The notes under the pieces were generated by a model. The model was given only the letters and a program-made list of their open reading frames with translations, did no database searches and had not been told where the DNA came from. From Salminus brasiliensis (taxonomy: Eukaryota; Chordata; Actinopteri; Characiformes; Bryconidae): a stretch of 64,000 nucleotides of DNA. Of this stretch, positions 50,056 to 61,928 are shown in pieces (the first letter of the stretch is position 1; every line of letters starts with the position of its first letter). The DNA lies in NCBI RefSeq assembly GCF_030463535.1, contig NC_132888.1, positions 32,882,769-32,946,768 on the forward strand. Direction: 5' to 3'. Both the position numbers and the translations under genes were made by a program.

Positions 50056-51875
50056 TTTCAGACTCTCTCAGGAGCAAGTATTAATGCTGTGAAACAGCAC
50101 ACAACATAGGGAGTATGGAGCGATTTGGGATTAAACCTCTGTTTATCTCACGCTACATGTGATTTTGTCTCTCTACGGCCAGCTGTGATCATGCAGCCAT
50201 TTTGCTATTTGTCTGGATGGGGATCTTTTGAAAAACGGATGAGGGAAAATATACAAAATACAACCTTTTCAATGTTTGCGTTGGGATCCTTGTTTTCACA
50301 TTTACATATTTAATCATCCTGGAACACAGTAATAAAGAGAGAACATTTCCCATGTCTGTTTTATCCTGGTTCTGCTTCTTTACTAGTGATACTGGCTGTG
50401 TAAAACAAATGTAGAATATATTAAACATGCTTGATGAGTGCAAAAAAGTCATGATCTAGACATTCTCTAGTATTCCACAAAACAACAACAACAACAACAG
50501 TAATAGGACACTCCTCCTAAGAAAATATGTAAAATTCTTCATTAAGTTATTCAGTAATTCACACGCAGCAGACAGTGGGGAGTTAACTGTACTATGACTT
50601 AATAAAGACCCATAATTCACTGTTTAATAGTATTTTTATTTGACTATTTATTAGTCTTCTCTGTGAACAGCGTAGAACGGCGTCAACTTAACTTCACTGC
50701 TTGCATTCAGTTATTTTAGCTGGGTTACTGCACTGAGACACGCAAGCCTGATGCTCTAAACACAGCAGCATTTATTACGGACTCCATTCACTTAAAAGTA
50801 AGTTGAAATACACAGAGCAGGATAAACTGCTCTACCAACCTTCAACTACCATTGCAGAAAGACTGGAAACCAGTCTTCATCTTCTCTCCCTCACCCTCCT
50901 TAACGTGAACCCCTCGCTTCCCCACGTACCTCTAGACCTGTGTTCCCAAGCAAAGGCAAGAATCCATAAACAGCCACGATGTTTCCACCAGCAGGACCGG
51001 GACATTGTAGAAAGTAGCTAGTTAAGCTATTTAACTATTTAGGTACCGCGAACTGGCTCCGACAGTATTAAAAAAGGAATTACAGCCCATTAAGTTGTGT
51101 ATGCACATCAATATTAAATGGATATGGTCACAATGATACCCCACTACTTATCCAAAATCCTCTCTAAGGATAGTTTAATCATCTGCAGCTGAAGTGCTGC
51201 ACCTGACTCTAGTTAATTTAAGTAGTAATAAATGTGAGGGTGTCCCAACCTTCACTTCACTCAGTGTCACATAACTTCCTTTTCCTTAGTGGAGCAGATA
51301 GATGCTGACGTTTTCAGGGTGCTCCTGTGTCTGTGTTACCTTCTGGCTGTCTCCTTTTTATTAGGCTGTTATAGTCAGACCTGCCAGAGTCGTCAGACAC
51401 ATTCTGATACTGCCCAACATTCTCTGCTCTCCATAAAATTCCTCTCAGAACTAACTCTCTCTTTTTACCTTCTCCGAGTAAATGGCCACCCATACCGACC
51501 TGCTGGAAGATTGCCCGCTGAGGTCCCCTCTACCTGCGTCAAACAAGCTGCCACCTACCGGTCCAACCAGCAGGCCCCCCACCCACCACCACCCATATCA
51601 GACCAGCGGCTCACCCGCCTACCACTGCTACCTGTTTAATGACCATGTTAAAACCTAAATGGACTCGTAACTATCTGCCACTATTAATACCACCATTATT
51701 AACTATCTGTTATACCTGGTTTGGTAATTATCATTAATGTTTAAATAGTTCTGACCAGAGGAGGATGGGTCCCCCTTGTGAGTCTTGGTTCCTCCCAAGG
51801 TTTCTTCCTCCAGCTCTGAGGGAGTTTTTCCTTGCCACTGTCGCCGTTGACTTGCTCACTGGGGGGTCTTTGATC

Positions 51876-52910
51876 AGAATCAGAATCAGAATCTCTCAGA
51901 ATCAGAATCTCTTTATTTCACCAAGTATGTTACCCATACAAGGAATTTGTCTTGGTGAGAGCAACACGCATGACAAGTAACAAAGAAACACAGGACACAG
52001 TCTTAAACTAAAGGAAAATGACACTAAACAATAAATAGGGTAGGGGATAAATTAAAAAAAAAAAAAAAAAAAAGTAGAAAGTACTAAAGGTAATAAAGGT
52101 AATAAAGAGCTGAAAAATATATTTACAGAAAAGAAAAGGACATCTGTACAGGTGTGCAAAAGTCATAGTGCAAAATAGGCAGAGTGCAAATAACTGTTCA
52201 GTCCGGTTTGGTACAGTTCAGTTGTAAGTTTAGAGGTTTACAGTGGGAGGTGACCACTGTGATTGAGGAGCGCTACAGCTCTGGGGAAGAAGCTGTTAGC
52301 ATGACGTGTTGTGCTGGTTTTGATGGACCGCAGTCTTCTACCCGAGGGGAGTGTCTGGAAGAGGAGGTGTCCAGGATGTGAGGGGTCAGATGTAATCTTG
52401 CCAGCCCGCTTCCTCATCCTGCTGGAGTAGATCTGCTGAAGTGATGGCAGGTTACATCCTATGATCCTCTCTGCTGTCCTGATGATGCGCTGGAGTTTGG
52501 TTCTTTCTTGTGAGGTGGAGGAACCAAACCAGATAGTTATGGAGGCTGTGATAATGGACTCGATGATCGCTGTGTAGAACTGGATCATCAGGGTCTGTGG
52601 CAGGTTGAATTTCTTGAGCTGTCTCAAGAAGTACATTCTTTGTTGAGCTTTCTTGATGATGGAGATGGTGTTTTTCTCCCATTTCAAGTCTCTGGAAATG
52701 GTGGTGCCCAGGAACTTGAGTGACTCCACCATTGATACTGCAGTGTTGTTGATGTGGAGGGGGGGAAGGGTGGGTGGATTGCGTCGGAAGTCCACCACCA
52801 TCTCTACAGTCTTTTCTGTGTTTAGCAGCAGGTGGTTGTTGCTGCACCAGGACACCAGCTGCTCAATTTCCTTTCTGTAAGCAGACTCATCTCTGATCCA
52901 TCTCTGATCA
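51876..52910 (-). mobile_element. 5'-truncated non-LTR retrotransposon (Rex1/L2/CR1-like) inserted in unit D
   Basis: Minus-strand element of 1,035 bp. The 3' end is a GATTCTGA-type tail (plus strand AGAATCAGAATCAGAATC) and the 5' end is truncated inside the reverse transcriptase ORF. It is flanked by the 9-bp direct repeat TCTTTGATC (51867-51875 and 52911-52919), a target-site duplication. The other units have an uninterrupted GTCTTTGATCCATCATG here. The insertion is thus younger than the duplication that made unit D, or at least private to it. Family placement is from the recalled style of the protein. Confidence 0.85.
52238..52909 (-). pseudogene. reverse transcriptase C-terminal fragment of the LINE
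   Basis: About 223 codons open from the truncation point to TAG-side stop at 52238. Starts RDESAYRKEIEQLVSWCSNN, then LNTEKTVEMVVDFRRN, ESLKFLGTTIS, KKAQQRMYFLRQLKKF, IESIITASITIWFG, LPSGRRLRSIKT and SFFPRAVALLN. This is the palm/thumb and post-RT part of fish LINE reverse transcriptases; the catalytic FADD-type motif is upstream and missing. The intact frame supports a young insertion. Not functional on its own. Confidence 0.85.
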
Positions 52911-53999
52911 TCTTTGATCCATCATGTCTTACATTATTTTCTTCTTTGTCTCTGTCTTTTATTAATCACTATTTATGTAAAGCTGCTTTGTGACGACAAC
53001 AGTTGTAAAAAGCGCTATACAAATAAATCTGACTTGACTTGAAATCTGATATGACTGGTCAGGTGTTTATCACCCGTGTGAAGTTTGTCCACTGACTGTC
53101 CCTGATGAAGCCTCCAGACAAATCCCCTTCAGAGGTCTACAGTCAAACTTTAAGCTAAATGCAAAAGCTGTGCACTTTATGACAATGCTTTCAGTAACGT
53201 CACTGCCATGCTCTCTGCATAATAGCATAGTACCCTATTTATGTCTACTTTACCTTACGCCTTATATTTGATTTTATTACTGTCTGTAGTTTAATTACAT
53301 CTAGACTTTTAACTTATGTTGTATGCTTATATATTGTTTTTTTGTACATCTTAATAGTAGTGTGCATGGGATCAGCAAAGTAAGACTGTCACTGTAGTGT
53401 AGTCCCACACTTCTGGCTCAATACTAAAATTTAAACCCTCATCAGTGTCTGAACAGCGAAGTACCGCTTCCAGGATGGTCTTGGGCTACGTTGCCATGAC
53501 GAGGGTGAATCTCCAGTGAAAACTGTCCAGGCTTTAATCTGGGTCTGGGGAACTGTGTCCAAATGTTTACTAACACAAACACAAAGACCTCATTATTACA
53601 ATATCAGTTTTTGAATCAAACAATAATCAATACTAAACTCTTCTAGTTTGTTTAAATGACAAACTGAAAGAACTGACAGCTAGTTGAACTGGGTTTAGTT
53701 CAAGATCGAGTAACTTTGAACACTTTTTGTAAGTGGAGTCTAAAGTTATGTTACTGCATATGAGACCCAGTTCAATGTTCCAGCTGGCAGCACTTTCAGT
53801 TCCTCACTAGAACAGCAATAAAGGCCAATTCTGCCAATTCTTCAAACATCCCCTGAGGAGGACTGATTAGAGTCTGTGCAGGAGGGAGTTAGCAGCTCAG
53901 CAGTAAATGACCTGACAGCACTGTCTCCACTATACAGAACGAGTCTTGGGTTAAGTGACTGGGTCAACTGGGTCTGTGGGAGCAGTTCGTGCTAGCTAC

Positions 54000-54218
54000 C
54001 TGTTTCCAAACTCGACTGTCGGCTCCGTTGAAGTGGTCCAACCGCTGAACGAACCAGTTTTCATCCACTGCAGGTTCCGACCTGGAAACAGAGGCACTGC
54101 CGAATGTCCGGAACCTGGAGAAACGTGCTTCTCCCGGGACGCAAAGAACACAGGTCCAAATGAAACCTGCTCGAAAAATGGCAAAGAAGTTTTGCAGCAC
54201 TTTAGACGAAAAAGCCAT
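54000..54218 (-). CDS. orphan prss16 first exon, unit E
   Basis: Same protein and donor again, about 46 kb from exon 2. With unit A this makes five copies with no amino-acid difference. Confidence 0.7.
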
Positions 54219-55231
54219 CTTCCGTTTTTTCCGTCATACTCTGACATGTGATAAAGCTCTGCTGTGCGATGTCTTATTTCTTCTCCCTACGGCGCCACAT
54301 TTCAAAATAAAAGCCTCACAGACAAACGCAGTCGTAGTCAGGGCTACTTTAAATGTTGCTATGATTTTTGAAGATTTTCACTTTTACTCAAATATTGCTA
54401 TAAATAATAATAACAGTTGCTTTAACTATTATTATTATTGATCTATATTAAAAAAGATATCTATAGTAACTTTTTTAAACAATTGAATCTTTTTTAATGG
54501 GGTCATTCGTTTTATTTGCTAGCTGTTCTTTTTTAATCTGTAGTTTTTGTTATCATTGCTTCTTTTTATTTTATTTTTTTAAGGAAATATTTTTGTTCTT
54601 TTCATCCTTTATAGATTTTTCTTTGTTTGTGTGGTTTATTTTTAATTGCTTCTTTATAAGTGGAAGTCATTTTTTGTCTTTTTTATTTCTGTATTTGGTT
54701 TTATTTATCATTGCTCCTTTTTAAATGGTCATTTCTATTGCTCGCTGTTCTTTTTAATTGAGTCATTCTTGGGTTTTCCCAAAAAAGGCTATGAGGCAAA
54801 GTGGGTTGGTGTTGATGCAGTGTTACAAAAACTTTTTTTTTTTTTTTAGATATTTACTGTTCATGAACCTTCTACTGGTTATTGTGAACCTCAAACGTGG
54901 AGAAAACAGCTAGAGATGTCAGACCTTTTTGCTAAGAGTGACAGAACCTGTTTTCCAGACCCAGATTAACTTTTAGTCTAGAAGGAGTTTAAACCAAGTC
55001 CCATATTAGATAGATCTGATGAGTTTTTGACATCCAATCATCTCTTATTATCATTGCAATTTTGTTTTTGTGTTGCCTAGGCAACTAAAGGGCAGTTCCC
55101 ATTGCTGTTTTTCATGTGGGATAACTTTGCTCTTTAAGTCAATTCAATAATAAAAGTTGTGTTTGCTGACTTTTATTTTGTCTAAGAACATTTTGAAGAA
55201 AGGGCTGTGACTGCAGGCTACATCGCGATTG

Positions 55232-55352
55232 TGACGTCACGCCAAATGACGTCAACAAGGACGTCTCCTTTGAAAAGGCGCGGTGCTCCCTCACTGCCTC
55301 AGTTAGAATTCAGCAGCTGCCGATTGTGACGTCACCGCGGCTTCTATATAAA
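55232..55352 (+). promoter_or_regulatory. kinase copy E promoter: three CREs plus TATA
   Basis: TGACGTCA at 55232-55239, 55247-55254 and 55327-55334; TATATAAA at 55345-55352. Has the C/D-type ACTGCCTC spacer insertion. uORF 55404-55445. Confidence 0.8.
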
Positions 55353-55477
55353 GGCAGTTTCCCCCTCATTGGCTCAGTTAGGATTCAACAGCTTGAGAGA
55401 AGGATGTCCCCTATGTTTATGTGGACAGTGATTGTATTTGATTGACAGTTTTATCTAGAGCCACAACCATTAGAACC

Positions 55478-58400
55478 ATGGCATGTTCTAGATCTTCTAC
55501 TTATCTCAGACAGGATAGGTAAGAACCATTTACTACTCTAATTACACCATTTACTGCCCGAATTATTCTACCATTTACTTCCCGAATTACACCATTTACT
55601 GCCCAAATTATAATACCATTTAATGCCCAAATTACACCATTTACTGCCCAAATTACACCATTTACTGCCAGAATTACACCATTTACTGCCCGAATTATTC
55701 TACCATTTACTGCCCAAATTACACCATTTACTGCCCAAATTACACCATTTACTGCCCAAATTATACTATTTACTGCCCGAATTACACTATTTACTGCCCA
55801 AATTACACCATTTACTGCCCAAATTACACCATTTACTGCCCAAATTACACCATTTACTGCCCAAATTATACTATTTACTGCCCAAATTACACCATTTAAT
55901 GCCCGAATCACACTATTTACTGCCCAAATTACACCATTTACTGCCCAAATTATACTATTTACTGCCCAAATTACACCATTTACTGCCCAAATTATACTAT
56001 TTACTGCCCAAATTACACCATTTACTGCCTGAATTATACTATTTACTGCCTGAATTACACCACCATTTACTGCCCGAATGAAACTACCATTTACTAACCT
56101 AACTAATTTACTTACTGGCTGAATTATATATATTTATTGCCCGAATTACATCATTTATTGAATTACCCCCAAACAGTTTCAGCTGGGTTAAAAAGGAGCG
56201 ACGCACTCGCTTTCTCTCTCCACACTAAACCTTCATCAGGGGCTGAAGTGGAGCTAAATTAAACAGTAGATTACCTTCAGTATCAGCAGCTCTCCCAGCT
56301 CTCTTCAGCAGAACTGAATTAACCTCCTGGGGGCGCACTAGCCATGTTTGGAATAGCAAGGGGGGGGGCGGGGTCTCAGGGGCGCACAGCTCATTGGACA
56401 CTAAAGAATACTTACTAAAGGACCTGTTTATTGGTCAATTCTAACTTTACACAAGTTGTTCTAAACTTAGTTAGACAAAGGATTAGGTTGTTTCAGGGTT
56501 GTTTAATCTGTGCTAATGAACAGAGCTTAATGAACTGCAATGACCTGTATTAGACATGATGTTAGGATTAAATACAAAAATAAAGACAAAATGACCTGTG
56601 TTAATAACTTTCACCTCTACTTTCCATCTACAGGACAACAATGACAACCAACGAAATCCTGGAATCTTTGGGCTTCAATGTTTTGGCCAACATTGGTCAA
56701 GGGAGTTTTGGCACGGTTAAGCTGGCCAAATCCAAGAGGTTCGAAAAGCAGGTGGCCATTAAAGTATTGGACCTCAGGCTGGCCACACCTTCCTTTGTTC
56801 GTAAATTTCTGCCCCGGGAGATCGCCATTCTCCGAAGAATAAGACATCCTCACATTATTCAGGTGCATGAAATTTTTAAGGTGCCTTCCAAACAAGTTTA
56901 CATCGTGATGGAGGCTGCCGTCATGGATCTCCAAGAAAAGCTGCAGCAGAGCTGCTACATCCGCAGCTCCCAGGCTAAAAAGTGGTTCTCCCAGCTCCTC
57001 AGCGCTGTAGTTTATCTGCACCAGCAGGACATTGTCCACCGAGACCTCAAATGTGAAAATGTCCTGCTGACTGCCGAGAACCAAGTTAAACTGACAGACT
57101 TTGGTTTTGGACGCTTTTCAAGAGGCTTCCCTCAACTAAGCGAGACGTATTGTTGCACTCGTCAATACGCTGCACCTGAGGTGCTCATGCGGAAGCCCTA
57201 TGATCCCAAAAAGAGTGACGTTTGGAGCCTAGGCGTCATTCTGTATGCCATGGTCACCGGGTCCATGCCCTTTAAATATCAAGGTTGCAGGCGTCTCCTA
57301 CAAGCCCAGAGCAAACCCTTGGTTTATCCATGTTGCATCAAAGTGCAGAAGCAGTGTCGTAACCTCATCTCCTACATGCTGCACTTCGATCCTGCCACCC
57401 GGCCTACAGCGACAGAGGTGGCACAGCACCCTTGGCTGCAGCCGAGGCAAAAATGGTAAGTAAACCATTGTGCATAAACTCATGTATCAAAGTCTAGGTA
57501 TATATATATTTATGATGAAATCCAATTCTGATTTTAATCTGATTTTCATTTATATTTATGTTCAACAGCAGCAGACGTCTGGGGTTGTGGGTTCGATCCT
57601 TGGGGTGCTTTAAGAAAGAAAAGGAAAAGAACGTAAGTCGTAGAACACTTCTCACAACACACCCAATTCTTCAAGACTTCCAACACTTCCGTTAGATTTC
57701 TACATAATTAAACAGTTCAGTCGTTGTGAAGAAAGTAGTTCAGTTGAAACCTCGCTGTTCAGGTTTCATCAGTAAATGTGGGCTTTGTATAGATATACTA
57801 TAATGATCTTCTCTTTTCCACGTTAGGTTGAAGAAGAGGGCAGTCCCAGCAGAGAACCACACGCCTCCACCAGTGGAAAAACTCCCCCACCTATGCCCCT
57901 GAAGGAAGAGTCTCCGTCTTCTTCCACTTTGAGCGGAGAGGTAGACGCACCCTCGCCTCAAGGCTTCAGATGCGAGTCTGTGGTGCCTGAGCTGGATGAC
58001 GACAGCAGTGGAGCTGGTGCAAGTGTGACTTGCCCAAACGTAGAGGTTGTGGGGGAGGAGCACGGCTGCTGTAGCTGTAGTGCACTTTGTGCTGCAGTTA
58101 AGGCTCATGTTGTTGCACCGATTCTCAGAGCCTCTCGTTCACTTCGGGAGAGGGTGAGGAAGTGTTTCAGGAGGAACTCTGTGGTGCACATCTCCTCTCC
58201 TACTTCTCAGCAGGATGCTCGTCATCCTGTCTCTACATGCGCTCCTGCTTCTTCGTCTTCTGAGCAGAGACAGGAGGATGTGTCAGATGTCCTGACACTC
58301 TCTGGGGAGGTGGTGGAGGAAGAAGCTGTGGAGGCAGAGCCCACTGTGAGGCAGGGAGCCAGGAAGCCGAGATTCCCCAAGTTTAAGGTATGAGGGATGG

Positions 58401-58527
58401 TGACAGCCCCAGATTTTAATGTCCGTTTTAAATATCTGAAATGTTTCAGTTGGTCAATCTGTGTGATTTTATTTTATTTTTCTTCCTCCAGCAGATCCTG
58501 AAGAAGAAAAGGGTACATCCTTTGTAG
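55478..58527 (+). CDS. TSSK-like kinase, copy E (5 exons, 507 aa)
   Basis: Exons 55478-55518, 56634-57455, 57569-57632, 57827-58387 and 58492-58527. The kinase exon product is the same as copy C (Gln in KYQGCRR). A silent CTG/CTC change lies in HRDL. Exon 4 is C-type with MPLKEE and AVEA, but VVHISS replaces VVHVSS. The last exon ends RVHPL as in A/B. Predicted active. Confidence 0.85.
55527..56164. repeat. 21-bp minisatellite in kinase intron 1, copy E (longest)
   Basis: About 29 units. Open for 152 codons on the plus strand (LPKLHHL heptads) and 136 on the minus strand (AVNGVIW). The D counterpart (43800-44122) has only about 14 units. Not considered coding because it lies inside an intron and both strands are open for the same arithmetic reason. 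Confidence 0.9.
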
Positions 58528-58958
58528 ACTTTTAGCACGGCTACCGCTAACAACACACTGGCTGGGTTTGATTCTGAAGAGAAAGTCCCGCTCCATGGGC
58601 TGGTTTTGAGCCAGAAGCTGCTCTCACACAGCCCACAGTGATGCAGGAAACCAGGAGACCGAGACTTCGGCTCCTCCTTCAGATGATCCAAACTGAAGTT
58701 CAGCTTTAAGGTAAGTAGAAGTTTTACAAGATTACCACTTTCAACTGCATTGATAAACAATACAGTACAGTTGATGCCTCCTAGAGAGGGAACCTCTCAC
58801 TAGACCTATAGTGTACACACACACACTCAGAGGCAGGTGCATGAAGAGTGCTTTAGGAAACATTTACCAGTAAAGAAATGATCAGACTCATCTTCAGTAT
58901 TACTCCAGTGTTGCACCATTGAATTACTCACATGCCTGACTTGTCCTGTGTGTTATAG

Positions 58959-59537
58959 GCAGGTGTGTTGTGGTAGCTGTTGAAGATCAGGATGGGGAAA
59001 GCGGTTCTCATTGAGACGTCAACCCACTCCAGCTGATGGAGGAAGAGTCTCCGTCTTCTTCCTCTAGGAGAGGAGAGGTAGACGCACTCTTGTCTCAAGG
59101 CTTCAGATGCGAGTCTGTGGGCCTGAGCTGGATGACGACAGCAGTGGAGCTGGTGCAAGTGTAACTTGCCCAAGCGTAGAGGTTGTGGGGGAGGAGCACG
59201 GCTGCTGTAGCTGTAGTCCATGTTGTTGCACCGATTCTCAGAGCCTCTCGTTCACTTCGGGAGAGGGAGAGGAAGTGTTTCAGGAGGAACTCTGTGGTGC
59301 ACGTCTCCTCTCCTACTTCTAGGCAGGATGCTTGTTATTCTGCTGTCTCTACAGAAGCTCCTGCTTCTTCGTCGTCTGAGCAGAGACAGGAGGATGTGAC
59401 TGCAGACGTCCTGACGCTCACTGGGCAGGTGGTGGAGGAAGAACCTGTCCTCACTCAGCCCACAGTGATGCTGGAAACCAGCAGACGAGACTCTGGCTCG
59501 CCCTTCAAATGATCCAAACCGAGGTTCAACTTTAAGG
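58959..59537 (+). pseudogene. decayed duplicate of kinase tail exon 4, unit E
   Basis: As in C, with an additional stop from TTATCC to TGATCC close to its 3' end (near 59510). Donor GTAAGAATT kept. Confidence 0.7.
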
Positions 59538-59646
59538 TAAGAATTTATCTCTGGAATATTTGAATTGCTTCCGAATAATTCTTCAGTTTCAGGAACAGAT
59601 CAGGAGTGGGCTTGAAGTAAGTATCAGGAGTGGGCTTGAAGGAAAT

Positions 59647-59816
59647 GGGGGGGGGGGCTTGGAAGGGAGGAGCGATCGGGAGGAAGGAGCCTGGAGGGGA
59701 AGAGCGACCGGGAGGAAGGAGCCTGGAGGGGAAGAGCGACCGGGAGGAAGGAGCCTGGAGGGGGAGAGCGACCGGGAGGAAGGAGCCTGGAGGGGAGGAA
59801 GGAGCCTGGAGGAGTC
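59647..59816. repeat. poly(G) and 32-bp minisatellite, unit E
   Basis: About five units, the last partly deleted (GGGGAGGAAGGAGCC). Shortest of the array. AATAAA follows at 59853. Confidence 0.92.
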
Positions 59817-61515
59817 TGGATAGATGTGCAGTGTTGGTCTTTCAGTGTGAATAATAAAACTTGCTCTGCATTACTGATGTGTTCTGGATGTTTCTTTTTC
59901 ATACTCAAAGTAAAACCTAGATCTGAACTCTATCTTAGTGAAACACTAAGTTGAGTCTTTAAACCTTTTAAAGCATTAGTCCAGGTTTAAGTTTAGTCTT
60001 GCTGCTCTCAGAACTGACCCAGTCTTTAAAACTAAAGGAATTAATAATTTCTCAAAAATAAATGAACATTAATGTAATCTTACACTAAACATTATTGATC
60101 AAATAAAGCTACGTCAAACTGAGGCTTCATAGAAACAATAAAATAGGTCAGATTTGTTATTCTTACAAATGTGTCTAATCAACATTTTCATGCATAAATT
60201 AGGAAAAAATCAATTAGGATGTTTTTCTCCAGAACATTCTCCTTCCAGGCTAAAACAAAACCCAATTCATTTTATGTAAGTGAGATCTTGTGTCCACTCA
60301 CAGTCAGTGTGCATTTGAGTGTTCAGTCCCTGTGAGAACCCTGCTTCTGTTTGAAGCACTTTTACACTGAAAATCACTGAAACAGAAACTAATGAAAGTG
60401 ACTCTGATGAGGACTAGATTGTGAAAACACTGTATAGTGGGGTAGTGTGTTTGGGACACAGCCCAGCTAAACAACACAGACACATGGGCTGGTCTGCACA
60501 GAACCTTGTGATGAAGTAGACAGATGCAGAAGGCATTATGTTGGTGGAGCGGGTGGGAGGGGTGGACACAAACGCCCCTGGTTGATGGTAGATGTTGTGG
60601 GCGGGAGTGACCGTACACAGCTCTATCTGCAGAAACACCAATAACAACCATCTTGTGAAATCACGTCCAGCATTTAATTTGTTTAGATGCTTTTACTTTG
60701 TTTTATTTTCATACTTTATAACAAAACAAAACAAAAAACACTCAGAATTTGTTTAGAAATGGGCTAAGGTCCACCTGCTCAGGGGTGTCGGTCCACCTAT
60801 TTGGCTCCGGAGTTTAAAAGGCCGCCAGCCAGCTTCTCAGCCAGCTAGCATAGCCTACTTACTCCTGTTTCTATGCACTCTAAAAAGATCAAACTGATGT
60901 ACTTAATTTATTGTTTAAACAGCTTTCTGATCAGTACCTGGAAACTACATACACAGGTAGTGTTTGAGCCTTTGAACCTTGGTTGTCAGGTTTCCAGAAT
61001 CCAGCTCCAGTAAAACATTTGAGAAAAAACCCAGAACTGTATTTGAGATTCCTGGGGTCTCTCAGATCCAAGGCATAGGTTAGTCCCAACAAATAGCAAC
61101 AAGCTCTGCTAAGATCCTCAAGACTGCTGAGGACAGTGATGCCCTTAATCACAACTCTTCATGTAAATTGATGGGAGCATCAGCAGGATCCTGCAGACAT
61201 TGGAAAGTCATTGTTAGAGCTTATTGTCAGCATGCAGGTTGCAAGACAGACCCATTTTCATGTCCATTTTTGTTCAAACCATGTAAATGTTTCTTTAGCA
61301 TGACCATGTGCTTTAAAGTCTAATTGCATACCTAAAATGGTACATTACATTTGTGGTTATGTTGGACAGGTATTTACTCTTAAGTTTGAATGTATGGATC
61401 TGCGCTGGATGTGGACTTGTTTCTAACTACATTGGCTGTACATTCTCATCCTATCATTTCAATCTTTTAAAATCACACTGTTTAAACACAGAACAATATC
61501 GCCCAGATTTAGCTA

Positions 61516-61928
61516 TGATCTGGGATTGCTGCAGGTAGTCAGGCCCAAGTTCATCAACATTATTATGTGCCCAAAGAATGGAGGTCAGCTGACTACCTGA
61601 ATATATTGAACGTCCAGGTTTTCCCACCAATGGCACAGACATATTCCAAGAAGACAATGCCAGGATTAAACAGGCTCAAATTGTGAGAGTAGTTCAGGCA
61701 GCATGAGACATAATTTTTACGCATGGATTTGCCTCCACAGAGTCCAGACCTGAACCCTGTTCAGACTCTTTAGAATGGGCTGGAGAAGACTTGTGGTCCA
61801 AATCTCCCATCATCAATACAAGATCTGGGGGAAAAAATGAATGCATCTCTGGACAGAAATAAATGTTGTGACATTGCAGAAGCTTGTGGAAATGATGCCA
61901 TTGCAAATGCATGCCATAATCAAAGCTA
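61516..61928 (+). mobile_element. Tc1/mariner transposase remnant, unit E
   Basis: Most diverged of the five relics (for example GGCCCAAGTTC for GGTCCAGGTTC near 61542). Inactive. Confidence 0.75.

Larger units (their letters stand above)
41321..53048 (+). repeat. segmental duplication unit D (11,728 bp, enlarged by a LINE)
   Basis: C/E-type in promoter, intron 1 and exon 4, but A/B-type from the minisatellite flank (TGGGCTTCAAGGAAAGG, GGTTTGGAAGG) to AAAAGAGAAAAGAGAAAAAA near 49135. It returns to C/E-type at the 48-bp block (about 49231-49278). It is therefore mosaic. Its size exceeds its neighbours because of the insertion at 51876-52910. Pseudo-exon 46911-47489, Tc1 remnant 49643-50055, composite repeat from 51127. 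Confidence 0.95.

Noticed and set aside
55501-56081. Heptad-repeat proteins (AVNGVIW and LPKLHHL) on both strands
   Set aside because: Arithmetic result of a 21-bp tandem repeat inside kinase intron 1; no conserved start and length differs between copies.
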